64,000 nucleotides of DNA, from contig JAKLKF010000004.1 in the NCBI GenBank assembly GCA_023150805.1, positions 1 to 64,000 of the forward strand. The letters run 5' to 3'. The position numbers and the translations under genes were made by a program. The notes under the pieces are model-generated. The model made no database searches, was not told where the DNA came from, and saw only the letters and a program-made list of their open reading frames with translations. This document shows positions 63,261 to 64,000 of this stretch, in pieces (position 1 is the stretch's first letter; every line of letters begins with the position of its first letter). The DNA is from Myxococcota bacterium (GTDB taxonomy: Bacteria; Myxococcota_A; UBA796; UBA2385).

Positions 63261-64000
63261 CTACAGGATGCCGTACTCCGGCCCCTGGCCACCCTCCGGC
63301 GGGACCCACCGGATGATCTGGTAGGGGTCCCGGATGTCACAGGTCTTGCAGTGCACGCAGTTGCTGAAGTCGACCCGCATCTCCTTGCGGCCCGTCGCCT
63401 CGTTCTCGACCATGTTGTAGACCTGGGCCGGGCAGAACCGCTCGCAGGGGTTGCCGTACTCCTCCTTGCAGCGGGTGGCGCAGATCTCCGTGTCCTGGAT
63501 GATCAGGTGGCAGGGCTGGTGCTCGTCGTGCTTGGTGCCTGACATGAACACGTCGGTCAGCTTGTCGATCAGGTACTGGCCGTCGTAGGTCAGGTCGTCG
63601 CGGGCGGGGAAGGGGTGGCTGCCGTGCACGGCCGCGGCCTTCTGCATGCCCTTGAAGTCCGGCGAGAAGGGCGTGATGTCGCGGCCCGGGCCGAACAGGT
63701 ACTGCATGCCGGCCTTGAAGCTGCCGGGGATGAAGCCGCTCTTGAAGGCGGCGTGCCAGTTCTTGGCGGGCTCCATCTCGGCCTTGACCCAGCTCTGGTC
63801 GATCTTCTCCTTGAAGGCGGCCAGGGCCTTCTCGGAGCTGTCGCCGGACTTGAGCGCCTCGAAGGCCGTCTCGGCGGCCAGCATGCCGCTCTTCATCGAC
63901 AGGTGGATGCCCTTGATGCGCATCGGGTTGAGGAAGCTGGCGCTGTCTCCCACGACCATGACGCCGGCGCCGTAGAGCTTGGGGATCGACGCCCAGCCGC
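63261..64000 (-). CDS. Electron transfer flavoprotein-ubiquinone oxidoreductase, C-terminal part
   Basis: The 5' end runs off the window. The visible about 246 residues are the C-terminal part of ETF-QO: GAGVMVVGDSASFLNPMRIKGIHLSMKSGMLAAETA near the FAD region, QYLFGPGRDITPFSPDFKGM, then the 4Fe-4S-cluster ligands CATRCKEEYGNPCERFCP...NCVHCKTCDIRDP. The end VPPEGGQGPEYGIL is the family's usual one. It passes electrons from ETF (fatty acid and amino acid oxidation) to ubiquinone at the membrane. Confidence 0.95.
   Translation of the reverse strand, partial: GWASIPKLYGAGVMVVGDSASFLNPMRIKGIHLSMKSGMLAAETAFEALKSGDSSEKALAAFKEKIDQSWVKAEMEPAKNWHAAFKSGFIPGSFKAGMQYLFGPGRDITPFSPDFKGMQKAAAVHGSHPFPARDDLTYDGQYLIDKLTDVFMSGTKHDEHQPCHLIIQDTEICATRCKEEYGNPCERFCPAQVYNMVENEATGRKEMRVDFSNCVHCKTCDIRDPYQIIRWVPPEGGQGPEYGIL

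Overview
The window looks like a chromosome segment from a very GC-rich Gram-negative bacterium, most likely a deltaproteobacterial/Myxococcota-type lineage. This is inferred from extreme GC, TDGG-rich MopE-like lipoproteins, a HEAT-repeat/PilT fusion, a TPR-type Ser/Thr kinase, and many 4-bp ATGA/GTGA gene overlaps. I ran no database search, so the taxonomy is inference.

Backbone, left (1-4.7 kb): a PEGA-like membrane protein, uvrC, a hotdog thioesterase, a lipoprotein and a radical SAM enzyme. Backbone, right (40-64 kb): a MopE-like lipoprotein, a GH5-like lipoprotein, a sulfatase plus GT39-like pair, a peptidase-MA-like protein, a metallo-beta-lactamase protein, a thioredoxin/TPR protein, a pilT-pilT-kinase-RNA methyltransferase operon, a tldD/tldE pair (tldD is frameshifted), a pilin-like protein, two lipoproteins, another membrane glycosyltransferase, and the 3' part of an ETF:ubiquinone oxidoreductase.

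Accessory region (about 4.73-40.0 kb), visibly less GC-rich with different codon use. It has two parts. Part 1 (4.8-17.5 kb, all minus strand) is a type I restriction-modification locus: hsdM, hsdS, a DUF4365 protein, an unknown 377-aa protein, a DUF1016/YhcG nuclease-like protein, hsdR, and a very large HNH-TPR-GreA/B-C-like-PIN protein. Most neighbours share ATGA/GTGA overlaps, so I read it as one coordinated defence locus. Part 2 (18-40 kb) holds four TetR regulators, a LysR regulator, a redox operon (CDGSH, DoxX, peroxiredoxin, two tiny membrane proteins, a DsbA-family protein with an in-frame TGA, an epimerase and a dioxygenase), a TolC-HlyD-MFS pump, a TolC-MFP-RND pump, two HTH proteins and a large serine recombinase at the right edge.

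The right edge of the region falls inside the 3' end of the MopE-like gene. Three short sites (about 4.73, 17.84 and 40.01 kb) share a CCRTAYGG core and have half-sites arranged as expected for serine-integrase attL/attL/attR. The inner pair (17.84/40.01) matches best and would delimit a 22-kb element carrying its own recombinase. The outer left site suggests an older related insertion that brought in the restriction-modification locus.

Most notable: (i) a probable selenoprotein, with TGA in place of the first Cys of a CPFC motif and a SECIS-like hairpin downstream; (ii) the HNH-TPR-GreC-PIN giant translationally coupled to hsdR; (iii) the nested serine-recombinase sites that lie inside the recombinase's own 3' coding end.
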